Origin: Scolanthus callimorphus
Taxonomy: Eukaryota > Cnidaria > Anthozoa > Actiniaria > Edwardsiidae
NCBI GenBank assembly: GCA_033964015.1
Contig: CM066919.1
Span: forward strand, 28,425,459 to 28,489,458
Reading direction: 5' to 3'
Length of the DNA: 64,000 nt
A program made the translations under genes and the position numbers. Positions 15,201-27,300 of this stretch are shown here, one piece after another. Each line of letters opens with the position of its first letter. The stretch's first letter is position 1. The notes under the pieces are model-generated. The model made no database searches. It was not told the DNA's origin and was given only the letters and a program-made list of their open reading frames with translations.

Positions 15201-15339
15201 GGCATTTATAGATTGTTTTTTGATATTTTCAGGGGTACTTTTAGACTTGACGACCCGACGGAAGCACGTTTGATATCAGAATCCTCCATTCTCATTGGAA
15301 AGTAAAGAAGAAGACCCACCAACAACGGTCATCTCTTGA
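9279..15339 (+). CDS. POLDIP2: Polymerase delta-interacting protein 2 (YccV and ApaG domains)
   Basis: POLDIP2 is a mostly mitochondrial protein with a YccV-like and a C-terminal ApaG/DUF525 domain; it also binds DNA polymerase delta and PCNA. Exons: 9279-9334, 9404-9466, 11667-11764, 11852-11957, 12239-12305, 12711-12824, 13499-13635, 13748-13774, 14085-14210, 14419-14498, 15233-15339. Exon 1 reads MARLAIVFCLRQFRRNYS, an Arg-rich presequence. Diagnostic stretches are LFLHKIFGYRGVMLFPW, GLDYVSHEDVLPY, WLELTDVHRETT, WRYCIRLENTG and GTLETVRGRGVVG. Family reading is kept only by allowing one missing base near 9440 (exon 2) and two in exon 11 (near 15255 and 15286). With these the ORF ends at TGA 15337-15339 with 327 residues; human has 368. 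Exon 8 is only 27 nt. Confidence 0.93.
10256..10458. mobile_element. MITE family A, copy 2 (3-bp TSD)
   Basis: It starts GTGTGTTTCCAAAAAATATC and ends with the complement GGAAACACAC. ATT flanks both ends (10253-10255 and 10459-10461). The internal CATACAAATACTGTATTTTT is shared with copy 1. It lies in POLDIP2 intron 2. Confidence 0.8.
10547..11080. mobile_element. MITE family B (GGGTACTCC ends), with nested element
   Basis: The ends GGGTGGGTACTCC and GGGAGTACCCCCGGG are inverted, and GTGGCT occurs just outside both (10541-10546 and 11081-11086), suggesting a 6-bp target duplication. A second inverted element is nested at about 10702-10828 (CAGGCCCGGGTTGTTCAAAG / CTTTCAAGCAACCGGACCC). Family B relatives are at 29169-29580 and, more distantly, 59653-59997. 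Confidence 0.7.
13112..13400. repeat. MITE family C, truncated copy
   Basis: It starts GGCCATTCCATTTTTTAGCC and holds degenerate internal repeats of a GAAGAGCCTTTTT type. The intact-looking relative at 36694-37000 has the same end plus an inverted far end. It lies in POLDIP2 intron 6. Confidence 0.65.
14604..15071. mobile_element. MITE with CAGGGCTCGA/TCGAGCCCTG ends (hAT-like)
   Basis: The 10-bp terminal inverted repeats are perfect and begin CAGGG, as is common in hAT elements. Subterminal GCGACTAA motifs are repeated in both orientations. I see no matching 8-bp target duplication, so the class is tentative. It is in POLDIP2 intron 10. Confidence 0.7.
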
Positions 15340-15582
15340 GCTCACACTCAGTACGAATGCCCGAATGAGTTAGCAAAGCTAGCAAAATGTTTTATTCTCT
15401 ATAAATTTCTAGTTGAAATTTTTTCGGAGTTTCTGCTACTTTTTAGGTTTTTTGTTCTCTAGTTTACTAATACTCGGGTATGTATACAGTCAAGGGCGGA
15501 TCTAGGGGGGAGGGTGATTAGGGTGGCCCTTGTTCTCATATTCTTGTAAAAACCTTAAGATTAGCCACCCCCTTCTTAGCCG

Positions 15583-15975
15583 CCGTTACACGGTGCAATG
15601 TTTTCTGCAACTTGTCTCGCAATGCAATTGCGAGACAAGTTGGGCGAGCCATTGCAGCGTGTAACACCCTCTGCAACGTTGCGAGACAGGTTGCTGCAAC
15701 CGTTGCAGCAAATAGGATACGATTCTACTTCTCGCAACGGATTGCAGCAACTTGTCTCGCATTGCAGCGTGTAACAGCGATTCCTGCAACTTGTCTCGCA
15801 ATTTCGTTCCCAAAGGCCCTCTCGGGCTTCTTTGCGCATGTGTTATCTGTATCAAAATGGCGTACAAATAGTAATATGCTTGATACGTTGCGAGCGATCA
15901 CTGCGAGCTAATATCAGCTGCAATGGCTCTTGCAAATTGCGAGACAAGTTGCAGAAAACATTGCGCCGTGTAACT
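15583..15975. mobile_element. MITE with about 40-bp inverted ends
   Basis: The left end GCCGTTACACGGTGCAATG runs into TTTTCTGCAACTTGTCTCGC. The right end is its near-perfect reverse complement. The interior holds further copies of CTGCAACTTGTCTCGCAAT in both orientations, so it folds into many alternative hairpins. It lies just past POLDIP2. Confidence 0.8.
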
Positions 15976-18539
15976 CCACCTTACATGTAAGGGTCTGCAT
16001 CCGCCACTGACAGTACAACTAGATGATTCCCGAGTTTGTTAAATGATGCTAAGGCTGGGGCGAAACTATGTCAACGTAATTCAACTTTTCCCGAAGTTAC
16101 GTTTTCGGTTATTTAGAAAACGCTAAACATCAACATTCATTGGAAAATATTTACCAAGTTTTGTGGGGTTCTGAAAGCTTGTTTGAATAAATATTCGCAA
16201 TTGTTAAATGAAATGTTATTGACTGGTTTGGTCCCAGCATAACTAAGAAAACAACTACAGGTTACTCTCTAATGTTTCATCGAGAAAACTCATAACTAAA
16301 CGAGTAAATACACTGACTCTCAATACTGCTTGAAAAGATGAGAGTTTGTAAATGTAAATAGTAACGTAAATTTATGTAATAAATACAAGTTCAAGTGATA
16401 TTCAAATTCCCTTGCCTGATGAAGGTGGCCGTAACCGTTTCTCGTTTCCCAGGAGCAAAGAGATACGATTGTTCCCGTTTCTTCAAATCGCCTGGCTTTT
16501 CTATACATAAACAAAAGAAGAAATCTTTACAGTAATCTTTATAGTCTTGTCTCAAAATCTTGTCTCTACGTTAATGATAAAAAAGCGTCTACGAATTATG
16601 CAGGCCCGGGGTTAAACTTTATTCTTTAATATGAAAATTTGTCGACAGCGTCCTGATGGTTTCTAGCGTGTCAATGGGATGTAATAACGGGACATAAGAA
16701 GACTTGCGACCTCGGGCGTGTCATATTTTAACAAGAGGGCTAATCCTGTGACCATGTTCACGACTCCGCCACTATTAGTCCTTTCAAGAAAAAAGAAAAC
16801 ACGCTCCTTTCCTTACAGAGCAGAGAAGTACTCATGGTGCCGTAGCTCGGAAAGTAATGAAATAACCAAGCTAGAAAAGAGAGCTTAAATTTCTTCAAGT
16901 TCAAGTTTAAATTTGTCTCTATATATCAGATCAAATTTGTCTCGTCACTCTTTATATACGATTGCGAGTAAATACTTTTGCGTGAGTCACACTGAACACG
17001 ATATCGACCACGTTCCTTTCTGGGAAGACTGTAGCTCAGAGACATCAAAACGGCGCCAGTTGAACTGATTTGATCGCTGTAACCGTCTGGCACGCGTGAT
17101 AAAGTTTACTTAGCAGTAAGGTTGCAAATAGGCGGAAAATCAATAGTAACAACTTTGTTCATGACGTTGGATGTATAAAAGGAGTAGTTAAATCAATTTA
17201 TTTGCATCTTTTCACCTTTTCGAATACTCAAAATTCAGTTCTAAGGAGTAGTTCTTACCTATGCTCGTTTATAACAATGTTTACGGAAACCGTAGTGTTT
17301 TCAATATCTCTTATTTATTTTTCAAGAAAATTTTACAAGTCATTGATTATGTTTACATGGTTAGTGGTCTTAATTGGTCCAGTTAATTCTAAACAGTAAC
17401 TTAGTAACATTAATTTTGGTAATTTTATACTAATTAAGTTATACATTCTTACTGTGAAAGAATTATTTCGATATGCTATATGCACAGTTCAGATGAAACA
17501 ATGCCCGTCGTATTTTTAACGGTAACCGAAAAGGGCAACGTGTCACTTCGAATAGGAGGGGCTCTGTATTATTTTGACAACTTTTAAAGTAGAAGAACTG
17601 GTTTTAAAGATTCCTAAATCACCTATCAGAAATGCCGCATTGCGATTGAATTAAAGGTCTATACTACTTTAATTTGTGTTAATACCAGGATGAGCCATGG
17701 GTCCAGTTCCTCCACGTCATATTTCACTCTTGTTAGTGTGTAGAGCAGTACTTTTAATGATCTTTTTTTTTTGCATTTCTCTTTCAAATACGTGCCGTGT
17801 GCTCAAACTGTGAAAATGCGTTGGCTTTAAAGCGACATATCCCCTTGTGAATTTGCGGCATCTTTTTCACGAAAAATGCGACATTTTCAACAATGATCTG
17901 GGTTGCCCCTAGACACCATTTTAGTCCTGAAAAAGTTTCGCATATCGTCGTCGCGTGGGCAAAAATAGCGCCATGAACAATGGCTATATTTAGCCATTCT
18001 AATGGCATTCGAAATAAGCTTTGGATAGTCTGGATCATTTTTCGCTTTGTGAATTGAAAACTGGAGCAGCTATACTAGTATTTGTTTCTTCAGCGCAAAC
18101 GTGTTGAGCGTCCATTAGTTTTCCCCGGGAAAAGTATCAAATTTATTTTGGTCGCCATATAAGGGCATTCAGGCCTTATAAGGTAGTAAGTACATTATTC
18201 ACGCTTTCTAGGTTTTCTACGCATGTCAGGTTTTAGTTTACACACAAAAATGGAGCTGCAAAGCGGCGAGCAGCGATCCGAAAGGAACATAACAAACCAT
18301 GGAGAGCTGAAATTACTTTGATTATGCCTTCGAATCTGTTGATGAATTCTTCGAAAATCGAGTCTCGAGTTACTATTGAGGAGCTCGTGGGTGGAATGCA
18401 CAAATTTACTTATAATGGAAATCTTATGTAAATTGTTAGCCTGGGTTCTATTGTGCCAAAACATCGACTGTTAACAACTCGGAGTTTAGCCGTGATTTGC
18501 GAAGAAAACTTCAGAAACTGGAGTTTCTGGACCTGAGGT
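15976..18539. other. Intergenic POLDIP2-RIM-BP, putative RIM-BP upstream region
   Basis: 2.5 kb without a supported exon. It must hold the RIM-BP promoter and 5' UTR. An 84-codon minus frame at 17784-18038 is isolated and could be decayed repeat. Confidence 0.45.
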
Positions 18540-21500
18540 ATGCCGATGCCATCTGCAAATGGAATCGCTATGGTCGATCGCGACCACGCTTCGTCTCCTA
18601 GCGCAAGAAAATCTGTTGAAGAACTTCGAAGACAGGTTTCAAAATTGAAAGCCGAACTTGAACTTGAACGCACCAAACTTAAACAAGTGCACCGAGATAA
18701 GACTAATGAAATCAAGAGAAACCATGATAACTCTGAGAGAGAAAGACAAAGAGCCATAGAAAATGTTACTAAACGGTTACAAAATGAGCATGCGGTAGAA
18801 CTTCGAAGAATTAAGGACTCCATTACCAGAGAGAAAGAAAATGAACTCAGACAGATAGTGAAATTCAAGGATGAAGAGTGCAAAGCTTTAAAGCAACAAA
18901 TAACTGAGGAAAAGGAGAAAAATAAACGTTTAGAGGATGAGAATAGAAAACATTTTGTGGAAAAGAGTAGAGATGATAGTGCAGAAATTGAGAGAAGACT
19001 TAGAAATGAGATTGATGATCTCAAGGAACACAAACGAAAGGCCGAGGAAAACTATAAACTCAAGGCCGCGGCTGACTACGAGAAAGCCGAACTCATTCGC
19101 AGGTTGAAATCCGAACACGAACGAGAGATGAACGAGCTCCTACGAGAATCAAAACGAGAAGTTGCTAAAGAATTTCAGCAGATAAAAACAGTCGAAAAAG
19201 CTCTGGAAGAAAAAAGCCATGAATTAGCTTCCAAGGAACAGTTAACTAGGAAACTAGAGGCTGAAAAAGTCGAGATTCGACAACGTAAAACATCGAATGC
19301 TTCTAGTGTTGATTGGACTCCAAGTTCGTTAGAGAGTCCTCGACGCTCCTTAACCAGCACGGGAACTTTGAATTTCACTCACGACATCACGCCGGAAACC
19401 ACTGACTCTGTGAGTATAGTTAATATAATTTAAAGTCAGGATGACATAATTTTAAGGATTGGAATTTTATGAGATTTGAGGTAACTACAGGCAACGCGTA
19501 TACTTTCACGCTTTATGCGTGCATGTGGCTCCAATTTGTTATCACGCGAAAATAATACTTTAACTTATTGTTTTTGCATTGTGACACATTTCCATTGAGC
19601 ACTTTTATACTACGTTCCCTATTGCTGGCACTCGAATGCTGTTTCTCTCAGCACATTTTAATGGCTTCTGAATTCGAATGCAGTCATGTTTGTTGGTGTC
19701 TGACTTATGTGAGCAAACTGCTACGGCGTTTGAAAATTAGCACGGAGTGCAATAATACAAGCCCAGTATCCAAGGTTAAGCTATCTTATCTTCATAATGT
19801 ATAACCGCTAAATGGTATCCTGATACATAACAGTGCATTATCGGCACGGAAGCCATTTGAATGCTAAATTGATAACCGCGTTCACATTTTTATGAGTGCT
19901 AAGCCATTGTTTTGATCTGAATTCTTTTGTTTGTATACGAATTTAGTTAACATCAATGTGTGAAATCGGTTATCTTTGAAAATAAAAAAAAAAACAATTT
20001 ATCCCCTATTCCTACTAATATTCAACACTTGACTATATTCAAAGTAGTTCATGAAAGTTCTGTTTAAAATTATTGTTTTGGATTGTCGATATTTATTAAA
20101 TCACTACCTACCTGTGTCCAATTCAATTAATATCTTAAGCCTTTTCATTGTTTAGAGTTCTAATTTGATACAAACTATGTCTTAAGCCTCCGTAAATGTA
20201 ACTTGCTAACTCTAAATATGGTTAACAATATTGCCTCTTTGTATTGATTTCTAGCATGGAAGAGGCAATAAGGATAAGGAGAGAGAACTGAGAAAAAGAA
20301 TGCTGAGCTCCAAGGGAAGCTTGACAGACTAGAGAAAAATGTAGCCTTCTTGAGGTAATTAAACTATCACATGATATTGTTTCTATTCTGATTTTAGTTC
20401 TTGCCTTTTTTGTCTGTGATTCAGTACCCTCTATTTGTATTCCCTCCCCTTTCATTATGTATTTATGTTCCAACCTTAGAGTACAATAGCTAGTGGGGCA
20501 TTGCTGACCTTAGTGCATGGGATATATAAAGTTATGATTTAAAAGTAATGTAGTAATGTTCACGAAAATGCTAGCCAGTCAACTTCACCTGGACTGTATC
20601 TAAAAGTCAACGCAGTTAAGATAATTTTATTGTTAATGAATCTATATTGTGTAAAAATATTTAAGCTAGGCTCCATCTTGTGAGTGTAATCTATATGTTG
20701 CTATTTTATATGTTTCAAGTGTTTGAACAAAAGGGTTCTAACTCTATTTTGGAGAATTAGTGATTCAATTTAGTTATTTAGATATTTATTTAGTTATTTA
20801 GCTATTCTTACCCATATACCTTGAATTATATTCACTGACAGTCTCACATCAACCTCACATCATTGTGTTGTTGAAAAATGATATTCACAACCAAAATTTT
20901 CATTAGTTGCTAGGACAATGTTAAGCTATTTGATTGAAACAAATAAAACACCCACAGGATTGGACAATTTTATTATGTTTGTTTGAAAGATTACTCTTCT
21001 GATTGGATTGGATCTACAGAAACAAAATGCCTCAAAAGAAGCAGGATCTCATAAGGCTACAAGCATAGGAGAGGAGAAAATAAAGAAACTGAAAAAAAGA
21101 AATTCTGAATTGGTCTCAATTGCAAGACAACTAGAAGAAAAGGCAAAGAAACTGCAGGACGAAAAGAATACAATCATGGTATGTTGAATCCAAAGATTTA
21201 TGTATGAACTGCCAGAATAAATTTGTTGTTAATGTGAGATGGTTTACAATCTGCTTGTGCCATGGAAATCTTTTCCTAAATATCGGCTGAATTTTCTGAC
21301 TGAGTAGGTCACAGCTGAGAGCTGAATTTTGTGTTAAATTAACAGCAAAGGTGAAAATAGTTTTCTTATATGTATATAGTTACCTATTTTAATTATTGTT
21401 GCTCCTTAAAATCATAAATCACAAAACATGCATCATGACATGATAACTTTCAATGCTAGTTGAGTAGGATGTTCTGCCATGACAATTATTTTAGAAACTT

Positions 21501-24395
21501 GTCCAATTTATAAATTATAAATTTTGATATGTAAAATAGAAACAAGCAAGTGGGAAAGCTGACAACACTGCTGAAGTAGAACATATGAAGAAACTTTTTG
21601 CTAAACAAAGAGCCAAGGATCTTGCAGAGCATGCCAAGGTACAAATGTTGAGAGATTCAGAGCTGGAAAATCTAAGAAAGGAGTTGGGGACAGGGAAGAG
21701 TGGAAATCAGGTACAAAACTGCATATGACAAGAAATATGTAATTCCAGAAAAGATCCAGATGGAGGGAATTTGAAATGCCAGGAGTGTGGGGATTCAATT
21801 CATCTCTTATTTCCAATACAAATCACTGTTAATTTTTACTGGAAATTCCAGTGGTAGGTCCTCAGTTAGATTCACTCTGTGGTATTATTATGGATTTTTT
21901 TCTGGAATTACAAATGAAATGATTTCAGGTTTTGAAAAAAAGGTGACTGTTTTTGTCCTGGAGAGCAAATTAGTCAAAGGAAGTATTTGACTGTGTTAAT
22001 CTGATTTGAAATAATCAGTGGGGTGGATCCACACCCATTGAACTACTGGTGGATCTGTTTTTTTTTTAAAGTAATCTCATACAAGCTGTAAAAGGTCACT
22101 GAAGGAGGTGCCAGTATTTCAGTAGTTTATATGATTCCCTAGGGCATGGATTATTTGGCTGATATATAGTTTAACAGAGGTTACTGAATAACATGAATAG
22201 ATAAATTAGTGAAACTTGCCTTCCATCTTGTAGAGAAAACACTCCTCAAGAGATCATCAACTTATCCATTGTGTCGTTTGACTTCTAGAATGAAAAGATT
22301 GAAGAATTGCAGTCCATTATCAAACAAACAGCAAAGGAGAGACTCTTACTGGAGAAGAAGCTGGCATCTAGTGAATCTTTTCTTAGCAGCAGTCCTCTTA
22401 TGACCTCTCGACATGGCACTCTAGACCTTCAAGAGGGAACTTATTCACTGGAGGAGGACAAGAGAAGGCTGAAGACTGAAGCAACTCAGCTCAAGAGTGC
22501 AGAAGAGGTGACCAGATTGGTGAGAGCACTTCCATTTTCTGTTAGTGGATTTCTTCATTACCCAGTGGAGCAGGGCCATAATCAAAGAAAACGGGAATGA
22601 ACCAAGTATCTATTGCCCATTATCAAGATCTTTGAATTAAAACCAAGAGGGAAATAGGACATTGTAAATATAATTTGAGCTCAGTCTTGCTGACAACCAT
22701 CTTGATACTTAGGTGTCCTAGGTTTCCATCTAGGGTTGGCATCACTCACTTTTTGTATTGGTCTTTTGCAGAATAAAATGCTGGTGGAAAAGGAGAGACA
22801 ATGTGAAAAACTTGAGCAAGAAAAGGAAGAAATGCATGTCAAGTGCTCAAAACTGGTAGGATATAAGATAGGTTTTATCTGACCACTGCTACATTTAATT
22901 GTAAACCTTTAGCATGAAATCCTAGAAGCATGTACATATTGGTGGCTCTGTTTTTGCGGGGATGTCAACTCAGTTTTGTTGGGAGTCTCAAAATTTCTCA
23001 CTCCATCTCCCAGAAAAAAATTCAAGGCGACTGCCATACATTTACTGTATTTCTCCCGGGAGAATTGCAGGACATTTTGCCATTTCAGTGCGGTCTCCAG
23101 ATTTTTGAAGTCCTGGGGTTGATGTCCCTGTTTTTGCCTGTTCAATTTTAGGAGCTTGAAAGAGAAAGGTTTGCTGCAAAATGTACAATGCTGCATCAAA
23201 AGAATTCTGAGCTGGGAAGAAAGTCAAGGAAATGAAGAAGGTAAGCTTGGGATTAGTTTTAAGGAAACGTTTTGGTAGCAGGGATGGCAGAGGAAATGTG
23301 TGTAAGATAGTTCCCTTCTTTTGACTGCATAGCACTGTAACCTGAATCAGTAAAATGTGAACCCTCCTGGTTTTCTAGTTGGATGAAGAACTGTCTCTTC
23401 TCAAAGAAGATTTGGAGCAGATTGAAAATGAAAAGATTGCTGCTGAAGAAGATTGCAAGAAACTGAGAGAGCAAGTGGAAAAGCTGCTTCACTTCAAAGA
23501 GGTTCGGATTGTGCATAATGCATACATGATTTTAGTTTTTTTATTATCTTATGACATTTGCTTTTCTCACTTCTTGGTTATGTCGTTGATTAATCATTAT
23601 CTTGTTTGTTTTTAGGATTTTCAGGTGTCAGAGAAGGAACGAAAAGAACTCGAAATCCAACACCAATCTAGTTTGGACAAACTGAACGAGAGGGAGCGAG
23701 AAATCAAGCAACTTCATAAGGTACAAAGTCGTAATTCCATGTATAACTAACTCAATTTTCCACTCGTTCTATAGGATTTAGAAAAGAATGAATTAAAACT
23801 CTACGTCTCAAAATTGTGTTTTTTTGCAGATTCAAGAAGAGTCCACTCGCGCTCACCATCTTGCTGTCACTGATTTAGAAAACGATGTTCGTAATCTGCA
23901 GCAAAAGTGCTCAGATGTCAATGAAAAATATGAATCAGCAAGTAAAGAACTCGAAAAACTATGTAATAGACAAAAACAAGGCAAGCTCCACAAGGCGACA
24001 CAGACTTTAGATGAAAGGCACTCAGCATCTTCAAGCCCTGGGAAAGACCTGGTAAGGCTGGGTTGGAGTACTGCATAAGGCGGGGCTTGTATGAGATGTG
24101 AAGAAGGCAAACACTAAGAGGCAGTTTGCATGATGAGGAAAATAGAACAAATTTCTTTTGAATGATAGTTTAATATATTTTACCGGATATGATTACCGGA
24201 TAAGTATTTTATAATTTACTTTCGCTTTTCTAGTACCAGCAAAGAGGAAGTCCATTCCAGACTCTGAGCCGCGCACTCCTCAAAGCCGGAAGAGCAGTGC
24301 TGAGGGAAGCCAGTCAAATGGGGACATCTTGGAGACCGCGGCTTCCAGGATCCAACTACTTGCTATGTCAGACAGTGAGGAGGACTTATTGAGTG
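18540..24395 (+). CDS. RIMBP: RIM-BP exons 1-11: N-terminal coiled coil
   Basis: About 770 residues are almost entirely heptad-rich. Exon 1 (290 codons) opens MPMPSANG and runs into SVEELRRQVSKLKAEL; later exons carry NEKIEELQSIIKQTAKE and LDEELSLLKEDLEQIENE. Most junctions are phase 0, so coiled-coil exons could be skipped without frame change. Single-base losses are inferred in exon 2 (two A-run sites near 20293 and 20340), exon 7 (A run near 23222) and exon 11. In exon 11, SDSEEDLLSG is in a frame one base away from the incoming phase. No other function is assigned to this part; in the family it is generally a dimerisation or scaffold region (inference). Confidence 0.88.
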
Positions 24396-27300
24396 GTGAG
24401 TGGGAAGGAGTGCATTAATATCATGGCTATACAGTTTGAAATAGCACGAGTGTGCCTTTGAATGGAGAAACACGCTCTAAACGAGTGTGGGCAAGTCGTG
24501 AAGTTCACTAGGTATTTTCACTAGGCAGAATTATGTTGGATCAATTTAGAACTGCCGAAATGTTTTCCTGCCAGTCACGAGCGAAGAAACCATTTGGTAA
24601 CAAATGACTTTCGCAAATGATTTCATTTGTAGAATATATGAAACACGCGGTGAATAGCCTGCAAACTGGCTTTCTTATTGAAATGTTTGTCCTGAACGTT
24701 TACGTGGCTTAGTCTTTTCGTCTCTTATGATGTCTAGGGTACAGCGACAAGGCCGCCTCTCAGCGCAAAGGAAGCTCGGCATCACAGCGCTCTGAAGCAG
24801 ACGATAACGAAATCGCTTCCCTTTCGCGGCGGATCAGCCAAGCTGAGCTTAGTGATGACAGTACGGTGAGCAGGGCAGAGGATCGGAATTACAGTGATAC
24901 AAGTCGAGATGTCAGGTATTGTCTTTAAAAGTTATGGCGTAAACTTTTCCACTGCATAGAACATGAAATTTCTGCAGAAACATATTTATGGGAAAGCCAA
25001 TTTTTAGAAGACGATTTACGCGAAGAAATTTCAAAATGAACATCCACAATCGAAGTTTTACTCTTCATTTGCCAAATTCAATCGAAAATATTGCAGTACA
25101 TTCCCTAAATCAGTCGATGGAAATGGATTCTTTTTCCGACTCGGTACGTTGCTAGGTTGACAAAATGGCGGCTGACGGAGGCTCTTTAATGTTCAATTCT
25201 TCTTTTCAGTGTTGCTGACGGTGATATGGGCGACCTAGAGGATAACGATCTCAGCCAATACATGGCCGACAGGGACGACAGTATTGGTCCAAGGTTTGCC
25301 AAGGCAGGGAAGCGCGGGGATGCAAATATTGGTCCAAGGATAGCAAGGTTAACGGAGCCAAACGACGCTAGTGAAGACAGTTCAGCACCCGAGGACCAAT
25401 ACGAAGGCAGGCCGCATGCGCGACCGAGAGGTACGGCCGAATGCATTCTCTTACCCAGAGCTCCTCGGCTCATCTCCTCGCGGGGGAGGCTCTGGTGACA
25501 GCCACTGACGCATGCGCGAGATTTAATACAGAGCCGTTGAGAGAAAGATCTTTCTGCGCATGCACCAACGTTCAAAACCAGCCAATCAGCAAAGGTCCCA
25601 TTCGTACCAGAGCAGCTCGTCTGCAGAGGCTCTGGGACATCCTTTGAGGCCATCGCTGATTGGTTGAGCGTTGAGCATGCGCTGAAGGTCTTTCTCTCAG
25701 CGCTCTGTATTAAATCTCGCGCATGCGTCAGTGGCTGTCACCAGAGCCTCCCCTGCGAGTTACGAGCCGGGAGCTCTGGGTTCGAGAATGCAAAGGTCCT
25801 CAAATGATGTCACCAGAGCCTCCCCTGCGAGGTGAGAACGAGCCGGGGAGCTCTGGGTACGAGAATGGGCCGAATGACGAGTCAATTCATGATTTTCGTT
25901 TTGGCCCAAAATTGGACACCTGCGGTGCGCATGGAATCAGAGGACTCGCTTTTATTCACAAGAAGCCATTGCTTCTTTGTGGATATTTTACCAGGACAAT
26001 CTGGCAGCAGTATTTTTACTCATAAAGCTTCTCTTCTTACAACAGCCAAACGCACAGCGAAAGCGAGCAAAGAGAGTAACGCCATGCCAGATGATGGTGA
26101 TGACGGTGATGACGGTGATGAGGGTATAGACGAGAAGTACTTGCAGTCCGATGATGGCTCCGGTAATCCGAACGAGGGTGAACACCTAGCAGTGTATGTA
26201 GCGCGGTATAGTTACGACCCAGAACAGTATTCACCTAACGATAACCCGGATGCTGAGCTGGCATTCCAGGCGGGAGAATATCTCTATGTGTTTGGGGATA
26301 TGGATGAGGTGGGTAACGCCAATACACCGTCTATGTCTGTCCATTGAGTGACGTCATTACTTAGGTATGTCATCACTGTGACGCCATATATTAGAAATGT
26401 CGTCATTGTGGTGTCACTGTGACGTCATCAGTTAGGTATGTGGTTAGTGACGTCATCAGTTAGGTATGCGATCAGTGTGACGTCATCAGTTAGGTATGTG
26501 GTCAGTGTGACGTCATCAGTTAGGTGTGCGGTCAGTGTGACGTCATCAGCTAGATGTGGTCAGTGTGACGTCATCAGTCATCAGTTAGATGTAGTCAGTG
26601 TGATGTCATCGATTAGGTATGCAGTCAGGTATGCAGAACAAGCGATGCAGTCACTGGTGAATGCACTTAGCCTCTGTTTCGTCATTTCTTTGTTATGTGA
26701 TTACTGTAACATCAGTAATTTTATATCTACTGTGTGTGACCACTATGACGTCACGGCTTTGGTATGCCGTCACTGTGACGTTACTACGTCAATGAAGACG
26801 TCCATACGCAGTCGTGCGGGCATGTTTTATATCTTTAATTCTTGCTTCAGGATGGGTTTTTCTTGGGAGAGCTGATGGATGGGCAAAGGGGCCTTCTACC
26901 GTCTAATTTGTGGAAAAGGTCGCCGGTAAGTACTTCCTACATGTCAATCAATGCATTGTGTCTGTTGCTAAGCAGCGAAGCTCTGGTACCGCGTGTAGGG
27001 GATAGTTGTACAAGCTCTGTTTTGACACTTTTTAACGATATTGGGGTACTTTGCGTTGAGTGATTTCTCGTACTAGGAGCCTTTAGTAAATATTTGATAA
27101 CCATTATGACACTAATGATAATAATTATAATTCCAATAATAAACCGTCTAACGCTAATACTAACCATCATGCTCATTATCATATTATTATATGATCTCGA
27201 CATATAATCTTAACCATAACATTCAAATAATCAAAGCATCACATCAGATACGTAAACGACAAGTACATTTGCATGGAAACCACAAACATCCAGCGTCATA

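Noticed and set aside
18410..19033. 207-codon Ser/Leu-rich minus frame
   Set aside because: Antisense shadow of the Lys/Glu-rich coiled-coil exon of RIM-BP.
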